Shown here in pieces: positions 25,601 through 37,508 of a stretch of DNA of 64,000 nt. A model generated the notes under the pieces. That model saw nothing but the letters and a program-made list of their open reading frames with translations, was not told where the DNA came from and did no database searches. Within the stretch, counting starts at the first letter, position 1; each line of letters opens with the position of its first letter. The DNA is from Colius striatus. Its lineage: Eukaryota; Chordata; Aves; Coliiformes; Coliidae. Location of the stretch: the NCBI RefSeq assembly GCF_028858725.1, contig NC_084763.1, positions 53,204,152-53,268,151 of the forward strand, written 5' to 3'. The translations under genes and the position numbers were made by a program.

Positions 25601-28600
25601 GTCCTAGTGAACGACAAACCATGTGGTTTAGGTCAAGTTTGCCAACATTATGGACTGCCACTTGTCAGGGAACCAGTTAGACTAAATGTATTCTAGTAAA
25701 TCAGTCAGAGAGAGAACTGTGTGTGTTCTTTTGACACTGGTTTTCTGTGCTTTTTGATAAGCGTTACCCCTATCTACAGGATGGTAAAGGACCTGTTTTA
25801 CTTGTTAAGTGGTCACTCACCATTCACTGTAAGTAAAATATGTTTTCTGAGATCTATGCCTTGATAGGAAGCATAGGAGTCTGTTCTTCCTGTGAAAACA
25901 AAAGTTGACTTGCATACAACAGAGAAACACTAATTTAAATTTTAAATCTGCTTACTGGAGAGAGGAATGTTTTGAAGCCACAGTTTCATAATTTGGAACT
26001 AGCTAGAGCATCTGTTCTTTTGCAGATAAAGAGCAAGTGTAGTCTGAACCAAATTACATCAACTATTATTTTATCTCTGTGTTCTGGGTATCCTTGCACT
26101 TAGCCTCATCACTTCTGTCTAAACTTTTGAGTATTGCAAGTGACTTGGTAAGAATATTTAATTCTTGCTTTAGGATTTAACTTGTTGCCTACTGTTTGTT
26201 TTCATTCTTTCTTCTTCCCATTGTTATGTTACCTTAACCTGCTCCTTTGTACAGGTGAAACATAATTAAGGAGAAATAATTCTACAAGGTCTGACATCTA
26301 CAAAGTACCCACAGTTCAGAAGAAAACTCTGTTAACATACTCTTATTTTACCTTTTTCTTCATTGCTTCCTTCCTCTATGCATTAACTGCATTAACATGG
26401 AGGTATAAAAAAGTCATAGCACTTACTGTGTTTAAAAACTTCTACTTTATGCAACCTAAGAAGCACTGCATATGGAAACAGCAAATCTGCATCACAGTAA
26501 TTCTTTCATATTGTAGAGTCAGCACAAGATTCTCCTATAAATTCTTGTCCATCATAATTAAGTAGTGCAAAAACCTTTTGCTTATGTGCTTTCTAAGCAT
26601 CCTTTCTCTTAGGCTAGAAATCTTTGGTGTATAAATATAGCTTGGTTAGTGATGCCTAGAGTAACTTTGATATTGCATGGTAGCACCTTTGTCAGCCCCC
26701 TTAAGAAGTTCTCTGGGCTTTTAACCACTATACAGCTTATTTCTGGGTAGACAAAGTCACAGAAATTAGCTAAATCTTTTATAATCCCTGGATATTCCCA
26801 CTGATTTTGAAAGTCTAGTATGAACAGTTCCACATCTAAAATATCTACCTGGAGAGCAGTCAGCCATTGGAAACAAACTACAGGTGGATAGTTTAATGTG
26901 TAAGGTACCTGGGATGAGCTTAAAGCTAGTCTTGACTGTGTCAGTATTTCTAAGATTTCTTTAAGAAATACAGTAAACACTCTCAGGCTCAGCCCTTCCA
27001 GTGTAAAATGGGATTTCTAGCACTCCCTGTTCCTGTGTGTCTATACACATATGTACACATACTGACATACACACACAAGGCCATATCAATCATTGTCCTT
27101 TGTTTTGTGAAAAGGATGATGAAACTCTTAAATATTTAACAACCATGATAATAAAAGTGATATTCTTCTCACTCAGTGAGTCTTCTGAAAATTTAGGCAT
27201 CTAAGATGTCCCAATAATTAAGAAAGGCTGAAAGCTTCAGTCTGTATTGCCTTGACCCATTATCAGCAGGTAGAATGAATCACTATTCCGAAAGTACATA
27301 TGTCTCCCCAGGGGTGACAGAAGTTGTCAGATTAAACCATAATTCCTACTTTTAGAGGCTATATTTGATTGAGGTTTATATTCTAAATGGAAATCTGTTA
27401 TGACTGTAAGTAGAAAATACTATTTGTTACCTCAGACTGAACTTGGCATCGTTAAAAGTGATGGTGATATAGCAGGAAACAGATGTATTAGAAACTTCTA
27501 AATGCATAGATTTTCTAAACTCAGAGAGAAAAAGATAAATCTTTAGAAACTGAAGTTAAAGGAAAAGAAAGTAAATAAGTGAAGTTCATTTTTAACTCTG
27601 TTCTTGATCTTTCTGTGTTTTCATGCTTTCTGGGATGTGACAACATTCCAGAGAAATCTTGCCAAATATTTTATTATTGACAGCATCAATATTGGTGTAT
27701 CCAGCAAAATATTCTGCCCATGTGTACTGAAGTGTATTCACTTTGGAAGTTTGCTTGCTTAAAGGTCACTCACTGCTGCCAACACTGGATAAATAACAGG
27801 CTCTGAGAATCTATTTATCATAACAAAAGCCATTGTATGAAAGAACAGGGTGGTAATGTTCCCTTTCAAAACAGCTGTGCTGCAACACTGCATCCACTTC
27901 TGAACACCTTGTTTCTATGTAAATTATTGGTGGAATATCCCAGAAAATAAATTAAAATGAAGAGAGAGACAAAAGGACAAAGAGACTTACTTCCTAGAGA
28001 AGATGAAGAGCCACACATACATATAGCAATTTGGACAAGTGATTAATGGCTATTGGAACTATGACAGAGGTCTTCCAAGATTGAATGGATATGAACACAG
28101 AGTAATCACAGAACTTTTTAGGATTATAAAAGTGAAGAAAAGAGGAAATCTTTCAGGATAGGAGACTGTTGTGTAGCAGATAGTCTACTAGCTCTGTTGA
28201 AATAATCACTGTCAGTATAGCATTGTTCTGCTGTGAGTGTGTAATTTTTGCATGACTGCTAGAAATTTGCTTTAATAACAAGGAGAAGCTCACTCCTAGG
28301 AAGTGTGGGGCAGTTGCTGACACTACTAGGCCTGGGATGGACACCCAGTGATGCCAGGTGACGTCAGGATGCTCCCCAGCCATACCGGTACCCATCTGTT
28401 TGCCTAGGGAAGCAATCTGCCTCCTCAATCTATCCTCCTGATTGCAGAGACATGTTCAACTGCAGTCAGGTGGTCAGAAGAGTGTGTTTGGTTTATTTTC
28501 CTGCTCTGGCAGTCAAGTACAGGACTGCTCTACAGGTACCCTTGAATGGCACTGGCTGCACAACTTTCTTTTTGCTTCATTATTCCTTCCTTTCTCCACT

Positions 28601-28975
28601 CTTGCACCTTCATTCCTATGCCCCAATCTTCTCAGGGGTAACCAATCTGCTAAACACTACTTTCCCAACATTTGTGCCAGTTTTGGGACATTCACACCCA
28701 AATTTGGTGTTTCTGTTACCATTACTTAGGTAATCTTAACCTTATACAATGTTACTGATCTGGTCACCCAGGCACTGTTGACCTTGTAAGACTTGATTGC
28801 TACAGAGATCCCCAGTGTTTTTCTCTAGTTATCTCTGAAATCTGGCCATTTCACACATAACTTTCCCTATCATTTGTCTTCTGTCTCTTAATCAACACAT
28901 TTTATGCAAATGACCTATTTCAAGCAACCATAGTGAGAACTGCTCTGCTGCTCTGTCCTTCCTCTTTTGTCAGGT
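22641..28975. other. Intergenic, 6.3 kb; one exon-like frame
   Basis: No CR1 or LTR was recognised. It holds the unidentified exon-like segment at 24071-24323 and a minus open frame at 26609-26980 that I judge to be chance. Confidence 0.5.
24071..24323 (-). other. Exon-like open segment, unidentified
   Basis: On the minus strand an AG at 24324-24325 precedes about 84 open codons ending in TAG at 24071-24073. The translation begins PWSKKAF, contains SSSSIREIQAEERRQ near the middle and ends IYLRPEK. The composition is rich in Lys, Arg, Gln, Ser and Glu, with few of the hydrophobic low-complexity stretches that AT-rich noncoding DNA usually gives. The pattern of a Pro-Trp followed by an S-x-x-E-I-Q-x-E-E helix occurs in several unrelated eukaryotic proteins, so it does not identify a family. 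There is no in-frame ATG at the start, so it would have to be an internal or terminal exon, or a decayed pseudogene piece. The polypyrimidine tract is weak. Chance cannot be excluded. Confidence 0.25.
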
Positions 28976-29064
28976 TATAGAATTCATAGAATGATAGGGG
29001 TTAGGAACTTTTAGAGATCATCTAGTCCAAACCCTCTGCAGAAGCAGCTCCACCTAGATCAGAT
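28976..29064 (-). mobile_element. CR1 LINE 3' tail fragment
   Basis: Antisense CR1 tail with ATTCATAGAATGATAGGGGT, TTTTAGAGATCATCTAGTCC and CAGAAGCAGCTCCACCTAGA. About 90 bp. Confidence 0.92.
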
Positions 29065-32000
29065 TTTCCACTTTATTCATTGAGAATTCATAAAAGATAC
29101 TCCATGTGGAGCTTTTATACTTCTCCTTCTGCTTGGGTTTCTCTTCCTGTTGTCTAATGACTTATTTTCAGAAGTAGTATATTCTTCAGATTGTTTTGGT
29201 TTTCATCCAGTAAGTCCATCTCTCATAGTTTCCTGTCATTACTCATTGTATTCCCCGACATCCTTCACTGATCTCATCTTTTCTTCTGCACACTTCATGC
29301 CAACATAAAGTCACTTCAGGTCAGAGTTCATACAGCACTAACTTCCTCCTGCTGCTCCTGTCAGCTTCCCTTAAATCCACTTTTCATCAAGTCACTAATC
29401 CCAGGCATATGATCTAATTGGGTGGTATGTTGCAGGCCCTGAAATAAGCCTAAACATTACTCAATTTCCATTAAAAATACTCTTATTTTTCTCAGTTTTC
29501 TTCTCTTGAATTCCTGTATAAATCTATGTCTACACTATTGGCCAGTGTTTTGAGTACCAAAACCCACAGTTAAATCTAAATACTAACTTCAATCTCAGAA
29601 AGCTCTCACTAAGGAATACATGCATCAAGGAAAATATGCATATTTTTTTGTTTCTATAAAACATATAGACATTGTTCTTTTCTTCTTAGTTTTCCAATAG
29701 CATTTCCTAAACATTTCAATATTTGCAACAGGGAGGAGATAAGCAAAACCAAATAAGGCCCTTTCTAAACAATTTTCTTCCTGTTGTGTCAATCCATTAT
29801 TTTCTCCATGCACATAGTCTAACAGGTAGCCTTGAAAGAATTACCCATAATGGAAATTTCTGTCAGTGTGATACTGTTGTACACTGCAGTGTGGTTTTAG
29901 AGTCCCTTTTTTTTCCCTGGTTGCTTTCCAGTTAGATAATTGTCTCTGAACATCCTCATCTGTGATCTGCAGTTTATTTTGATTAAACACACCATGTTAC
30001 TTATACTTTGTTTTTAATATCCACTTCTCAAAGTCTTTGTTTCCCTTCAAAAAAGAAATCAAGCATACTTTTAATTGAGCAGTTGTATTTTTCTTATAGT
30101 TATTTCAATTATCTGCCAAATTTCCTCTTTTCATTCACAGAAAAACCCTTTTCTTGGTGGATTCATCATTCTTATGAGCAAAATCAATAGCAATCTGGAA
30201 AGTTGTTTCACATGTAAGCTGCAGTAAATACAATAGTACTGACTTCAATTCTTGAATTCTTCAATTCTTCAATTAAAAATTCAGTTCTTGAAATTTGATA
30301 TTGAGATGAAAGCTCTGTGGTAAGAAAATAATATGTCATTTTTCAATTTGGAATCCTAAAGACTCCTCAAATCAGTTACCAAGAAATTATTTGTTCAAAT
30401 TTAGACAGAAATTACCTTCTGTCATTGTTTGGGGACATAGTAAATATATGTCAAAGATAATCTTGTCTATTGATGCTGTTTATAAGAAGACACAGACATA
30501 AAATTCATAGTTTCTTTAAGTAAAGGTATATGAGAACATTTCAGACTCTGAATATTGGAGACATTTGTTCCTCTGCCAGCTTCACAACTACCAAAGAAAG
30601 GGATGGGTTTCCATCCTAATGCCTTAGTACACAAAAAGACTACATGACCTGTTAGCACTCCTGTCTGCTTACTGAGGAAAGTGCTCTGGCAAGAAGCCTT
30701 AGATAAAGTTATCACCTGCTAGGCCTTTGCATTTTCTCCACAAGGCTCCTGCTTTCCACAGTCAAGTATGTATAAAGAAATTAGAACTGGCCATGCTTTG
30801 ACATTCCACGTTGGTGTCACAAAATGAGACCACTAATGACAAGAAGAAATGAGATTTTGGAAAAAACAGAGGAGCACATGATTCTGAGCTTGGCTCTGAA
30901 GGATGTGATGAGGAGCACATAATTCAACACAAAAACTCTTAGTAATGTAATAACTGGCCCAGAATTTGCTGACTGCTTGGTAATTATTAATGAACCCAAA
31001 CTGTCTGACCAAACACCTACCCTACGTCTTTTCAGCTGCTTGTCCCAGATGACTAATAGCAACTGTTTTTGAAAGGGGTCCAGGAATGTCTTTGTAGTGC
31101 CTTTATTTTTCCACAGTTGTAGCCAAACATCTATGTACCAAGAACCCTGAAACTCTGAGCCAAAACCTCTCCCTCTTGATACTTCTTCCATAAACAAGCT
31201 CTCTGTTAGATTTTAAATACAGCTGACACTGAAATATGCCAAAAAGGAAGCTTGACCAGGAGGATTTTTTAATTAGAAATTCTCTTAAATATGGCTGCTT
31301 TGTTGTTATTGTTAGTGCAAGTAACGTAGGGATGAAGGAAAAATTACAAAACATTAACTCCTTAGACAATGAGCAAGAGTTAATAGTCTCTAAATCAAGC
31401 AGTGAATAATAACAACAGCAAAAAAGTGTTTTTTACACAAGATGATTTTCCTGTATCTCTCTCAGTTTCCAGAGGAAATTGAGGAACAGAGACTAATTAT
31501 TCTGAGATGAATTTTTAAAGGTGACATCTCTAAAACTTCTTCAAATACTTTTCCTTAGAAGCTTGTATTTACTTTTAACAAATAAGAAAATGATGGTTAG
31601 CTGTACAAAATCAGCTGCAATTGAAAGTGAAACCACAGCAAAGATTCATTTTTCTGAACAGGTATCTGTCTGTCTTTTGCCTTACTTGGCAAACACTAAT
31701 GTTATGAAGTCTGTAAATGGAGAGTAGGATTAATCCTTGGTCAACAATGACCTGATATATTGTCTGAAGAATGTATTGAATGGGATCCCTGGCTAATTTA
31801 ATCAGAGATCTATTCCTTCGATGTTGTTCAAATGCAGGCTTTATTCGTATTCTGTGTTTTAACGATAGCACATGCTAGCCCTCCCAACACAATTAAGAGA
31901 CTTTTTAAGAAAAGCTTTTCTTCTATGAAGTCACACCTACTACTTAAGCCAAAGGAAACATACTTCAAATCTTCTTCTTCAGTATAATAGAACTGAATAT

Positions 32001-34598
32001 ATCTCGTCCCTTTTCTGTCCTTAAAGTCACGGGAAAGTGTCCACATAAGTGACTAAAAAGCACTGCAATAGTTTTTCTTGCTATGTCTTACATATTTATG
32101 TGTTCATCTGGCTGGTAATCTCATTTGCTTTTCCTATCTCTGTGTGGAAAAGTTGCCATTTCACCTTTAAATTCTGTTGATTTACTCTTTGCTTGGGAAC
32201 TTGGCCAGTAAGTATCTTAGACTTTTAACAAGCACTTTTATGCCACTCTGTATCCTCTTTACCTGCACAGACATTTTCATTACAATTTTGGTACCTTCAG
32301 ATGGAACATCAGAATATGTGGAAACCAATAATTTTGTCTATATCATACATAGCAACGTGCTTTTTTCATAAACCCTCTCTTCAGTTTGGTTATTTGCCAT
32401 TTAAACATGTATTGCTGCTCAATCTGCTGAAGTATGTATGCTAGACTATCCTTTGGCTCCTTGGTCTTCGTACTAAATCAGAAGCAGTCAGTAGTGACCA
32501 AAAAATTGTGCTCCTCTCCCTGTCTCACTCCAGTCTCCTCTCTTAAATCTTCTACCACATCAGAGAGCACTTCTTCAACTCAGTTCCTGTGGAGGAATCC
32601 AGAACTGTAGGTTAGATGGGAAGGTGCCTCCTACAGTTTATAGAGAAACTAGAGACATCAGGATGAGACTGAAAATGATGAATGGAATGAGTGCTCTAGC
32701 ACAAGTCAAATACTGAGGATGGGTAGTTCTCTGTTTCTTTTTCCTAAGCATTTTCAGGGCTGTGGCTTTACACAGGGATTTACAGCCTAGGATCTCCTCC
32801 TGGTAAAAGCCTCAAATAATGGTACTTCCTATAAACTGAGCAATGCTCATTCTTTTTCTTTACAGGGGGGAGGTGATACCATCACCCATTTTCTGTAGTA
32901 AAACAGAATTCCTATGGACATGATGAAAAATGGAAGAAAGCTCAGTGCAGCCAGGCTGCTGCAAGTTGTTTATATTGCAATTTGAACAGTTACCTAAATC
33001 CTTTGTCTGTTACTAAAAAATATAATCATCTGCATCTACCCTGAAGACAGGTCAATGTGATAAAACCCAATTTGTTTTAAATGGTCTTGCTATTGGTGAG
33101 AAAGTTGGAATTAAATTAGCTATTCAGGACATTAGACTGAAATGCTATTGCTTACTTGATTTAGAAAATGCAGTTTGTACTTATACATTAAATGAGCTAT
33201 CTTTAGCACTAACAATTCATGAATTTCTGGAATGTATGAATTGTAGCCTGCATTAGGAAGGCTATGAAGAGAAAAGGAGGAAAGGTCAAATAACTCTACT
33301 GCAATTTGTATGTCAGAGTTGAGTTTATACCAAGATTTCTAAGAATGAGATATAATATCCCTGTGCCAGAATTCAGACAATATATCTGGGGATTTAGAAA
33401 TGTGCTGCATTTTGATTAATGTTATCATCATAACACTTGATTTTTCATTGGACAGCAACATGAGTAAACATTAGGCAAGTCTCAAGAGGTACATATACTG
33501 TGAGACAGTGAAAGAAAAGGTCCTAAAAGTATCAGCACTGAGCTACACATATTTCTCTGAGCTATATGCCATCCCCCATTCAATTTGCTGCACATAAGGT
33601 CAAATGTAACCTGAAAGGGAAAAGTTTATAGTTTTGCAGCAGGCCTCTTGTAAGAATGCCTGTTCTTAAATGTCCAGTTGCTGTTTTTGATGACTATGAA
33701 CATAGGCAAACCCCAAACACTTACCAAAATAAACTTTTGTGTCTTTTATGCTTTGGTAGTAAGATAAAGGGAGAAACAAATCCAAATGGTTTTGGTTCTG
33801 CAAAATTATGCTTTTTATGATGTGGTTTTGAAAGATCAGATCCCAAATCTAATTAATTTATCTTGACACAGTTAACTTCAATAAGGAAAACCTGAGCAAA
33901 GTTATACATACCAGGATTTTAGCTATTTATCTGCTTTAATATCTGTCATCATCTCTTGTCTCGCTTTTCAGTATGACAGTTTCATCTGTGACCTTAGGTT
34001 TCCTTCCTGTTATAACCTTCAAGTCTGACCTGCTTTTTTGTCTTCCTCCTCTACAACCTTTATTCCACACAGACTTCCCAACCATGCTGCTGAAATGATA
34101 TTTCACATGAGATACTTCAAAACGGACTCTTTACCAGGCCAAGGAACATACTGTGTGTCTTTTTTAATATATATTTTGTTTATATCATGTCTCTGTGCAT
34201 AAAGAAGTGGTTACAGATTCTTCCCTAGTTTGCCCTTGGAAACTATGACATGTCTGTAATTGTGTCTACTGTTAAAGCAATAATAATCCACTGTTGGCTG
34301 ATAGAGCTCAGGACCAGGAACAGATCTTCATGCTTGGGCCCTGTTAAGACTAGTCTATTAACTAGATACTGTCCTTTGTGCAACCTAGGCATGTCTTGTT
34401 TGCTTCTCAAAGTAGATGAAAGGCTGCCATGCTGCTGCACTCGTGCCAGGTATGAGTGTCATGTCTGAGGCTGGCAAGATAGCCACTAACTGAGTTTAAT
34501 ACACACAGGAGACTTCACAGACCAGCGTAAAGTGCTGGCTGGGACTTCTTTTTGATGCATTAAACAAGTTAGGCAGCACATATTTAACAGTTTCACAG
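29065..34598. other. Intergenic, 5.5 kb without recognised transposons
   Basis: AT-rich. Two overlapping minus frames at 30817-31369 show no recognisable protein character. Only the small TTCAATTC repeat was noted. Confidence 0.55.
30242..30275. repeat. Short TTCAATTC tandem repeat
   Basis: Three to four imperfect copies of TTCAATTC/TTGAATTC occur in a row (CTTCAATTCTTGAATTC, then TTCAATTCTTCAATT). Confidence 0.7.
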
Positions 34599-35018
34599 GA
34601 TGCTGGACATTCCTTATGAGGAAAGGCTGCAGGAACTGGGACTATTTAGTCTAGAGAAGAGAAGACTGAGGAGGGATCTCATTAATATTTATGAGTATAT
34701 AAATAGTGGATGTCAGGAGGTTGGGACATCACTTTTTTCTATTGTATCTAGCAACAGGACAAGGGGTAATGAGAGGAAACTGGAACACACAAAGCTCCAT
34801 TTACGCATCAGAGAAAATATTTCACTGTGAAGGTGAGAGAGCAGTGGAACAGGCTGCCCAGGGAGGATGTGGAGTCTCCATCTCTGGAGGTCTTCAAGAC
34901 CTGCCTGGACATGTTCCTATGCAACCTGATCTAGGTGGACCTGCTTCTGCAGGGGGGTTGGACTAGATGCTCTCTAAAGGTCCCATCCAACCCCTACCAT
35001 TCTATGATTCTATGATTT
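34599..35018 (+). mobile_element. CR1 LINE fragment, ORF2 C-terminus plus 3' end
   Basis: Sense CR1, about 420 bp. It translates in pieces as [20 protein letters not shown] and later SNRTRGNER, typical of the CR1 ORF2 C-terminus. GCAGTGGAACAGGCTGCCCA follows, and the tail is GGTTGGACTAGATGCTCTCT, then CCAACCCCTACCATTC plus two octamers. Frame shifts break the coding sequence near 34770-34830. Confidence 0.95.
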
Positions 35019-36788
35019 AACTCACTTTAAAAAACAAGTAAGCACATATTTGGTTGGCATCTAAATATTTCAGAATAACTACTTCACAATGACCAGAAGC
35101 AGTTTGTCCTTCAATTCAGTATAGGTAATGCTGCTTCTGTTTAATAAGGCATTTTTATGTGCCATTTATTCATTTATATTCTGTATCTGTAAGTCTCCAT
35201 TCAATCAATAAAAACATTTTGTACATTTTAAATGTACTTCTAGTTTCCACCAGAGTATAGAGTGGCCCAAATCCTAATTAAAAAAACCCACTTTTGACAT
35301 GCCAATAAGTATCACAGCATATGTTGTTTTGAACAAAATGGAAAAAAATAAAAACTTAAGAAACTGGCTATTTTGGATTAGGATGAGTCATCCTCTGGAA
35401 GTGCATGTCTTGTGCAACTAGCTAGAGTGAATGTAATTCAAATTAGGTGCTGAGTTTCTAGATGTCTGAGGTTAAGTTACATGCAGCCTGGATAGTCTAT
35501 AACTACAAGTGAAACAAAACCAGATCTCCTTTATTGACTGATAAACAGGGATTCACTGTTTTAGAGGAAAAGAGATATAAACATGAAAAAAAAAAAAGAT
35601 AGTTAAAAAAATTTCTCATCAGTTTAAATCATAACTAAATAAATGTTTCACATCTCTTGGCTTTAAAACAACTCACTAGAATGATAATAGGTGATCAAAA
35701 CAATAATTTAGCTTTCTAAGCTACTGGACAACTTGAAACACATAGTGGTTGCTCTGTTGATACAAAGCAGGGTGTCAAAGGCATGAACCACATGACCAAG
35801 TTTTAGTAAGAGGTTCAAATATTTGTTGTGGAAAGAAAATATTTTTAAAAAGTGATTTGTGACTGGGCACCAATGAAATCTGGGGTTGGGTACAAGTGTT
35901 CTGTGCAACACAAGAACTTCCTGTGTATGGTAAGTCACTGCTCATTTTTAGGTTTGTATTGATTTCACTCAGCATTATGACTCAAATTGTTTTTCATGTA
36001 ACACCTAGAAATGAGCAAACATTTAGATAACTTTCTCTTTTTGGTTCATTGCAGGCAGTGCAATTGGGAGAGGTGTGGTGGGAGAGGCCAGTCATTGGGG
36101 ATCTATTACCTCTAGGTGCTAGGAACTGGAGCAGCTCAGAAAAGTGTCCGTATTTTTAGATGTTTATTTGAACTCTCCAAACAAGCTAATAATTTTGTGA
36201 GGTTCATGTGTCTTTATGCATTTTAATGAGCATAAGTGATATTTCAGATCCTATCATTGTAGACATATCTCAGAAACTGAATATGCTGATCTTGATCAGG
36301 TAAATGAGAGAGTTTCCATTAAAGAAGGAAGACTGTTAACATAATCTGATCAAAGTAAGTAAATATACAGAAAAAAGTAAGAGTTTAACCCTGTGAACCA
36401 TGAGACTAAGTGTCCAAACAGAAGCATATATTAAAAAATGATGATAAGAATTATTTTACAGATGTGTAAAATAATGGATGTGGATTTGGCACACTGAATC
36501 AGTTCATAAACTATAACGATCAACTACTAAAAAAGGATATTTCAAAACACATAAAAGCAGTGAACTGAATATTAATGCTTATGAAACTACCTGCAGGTGT
36601 GACTAAGTAGATGGCAGATTGGCATGTATTTTGTCCATCTTATACATGTAGAATTTAAAGTTGTCATTTTGTCATGTGCAATAGTTTTTGCTATGTCACT
36701 TTCTCTACCTTTTGCCCAATTCTTTTGGTGAAGAACATACCTCTGATAATAAAGTGGGTGTTACTTCTCCATTTATCAGTGTCATTGT
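35019..36788. other. Intergenic between CR1 copies
   Basis: Nothing recognised except an A12 run at 35586-35597. Confidence 0.55.
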
Positions 36789-37130
36789 GACCTCATTAAT
36801 GTTTACAAATATGTAAAGGGTGAGTGTCAGGAGGATGCAACCAGGCTCTTCTCAATGATGTCCAAGGATAGGACAAGGGGCAATGGGTATAAACTGGAAT
36901 ACAAGAGGTTCCAAAGAAGTACAAGGAAGAATTTCTTCACTGTTCAGGTGAGGGAGCACTGGAATGGGCTGCCCAGATGGGTTGTTGAATCTCCTTCTCT
37001 GGAGACATTCAAAACTCACCTGGAAAGGTCCCTGTGTGACCTACTCTAGATGGTCCTGCTCTGGCAGGAGCGTTGGACTGGATGATCTTTCGAGGTCCTT
37101 TCTACCCCTTAAGATTCTGTGATTCTGTGA
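36789..37130 (+). mobile_element. CR1 LINE 3'-end fragment
   Basis: Sense CR1, about 340 bp. It reads [15 protein letters not shown] then [15 protein letters not shown], followed by CTGCTCTGGCAGGAGCGTTG, GACTGGATGATCTTTCGAGG and two GATTCTGTGA repeats. A readable stretch of more than 60 codons (36855-37049) survives, but the element lacks everything upstream. Confidence 0.95.
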
Positions 37131-37410
37131 TAGAATTATGTTATAGGCAGAGCTATGTTGGAAATGAAAGATTTCCAGTGAAATGTGGCTCTATGTTTTA
37201 CTCTGCTAAGCTTTCCAGTATTCAGTGGATTGCAGAGATACTCTATACATTTCATATTTCTTTTCAAGATAACTTGGAATAAATGAATGAAAGAAATGCA
37301 AGTATGTGGCACTGACCTTCCTTCCCCCTCTTTCTTTTTGGATGATTCTGTAAGTCTGATCACATAAATTCCTTTGTTTCTCATGTTTCAGGTCTCAATT
37401 GCAATAAGAA

Positions 37411-37508
37411 TGGACCTGCTTCTGCAGGAGAGTTGGACCAGATGATTTCTAGAGGTCCCTTGCAACCTCTACCAATCTGTGATTCTGTGTGGTTCTGTGA
37501 TTCTGTGA
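37411..37508 (+). mobile_element. CR1 LINE 3' tail fragment
   Basis: Sense CR1 end with GGACCTGCTTCTGCAGGAGA, GTTGGACCAGATGATTTCTA and an extended tail of GATTCTGTG-type repeats interrupted by TGGTTCTG. It lies 280 bp after the previous CR1 in the same orientation. Confidence 0.93.

Noticed and set aside
26609..26980. 123-codon minus-strand open frame (about 138 codons stop to stop)
   Set aside because: Starts from GTG rather than ATG, has no recognised motif and no good splice sites; the length is within chance expectation.
28104..28160. Weak CR1-like start (AATCACAGAACTTTTTAGGAT)
   Set aside because: No following CR1 sequence such as the AGACCTTTAAG or CCAAC blocks.
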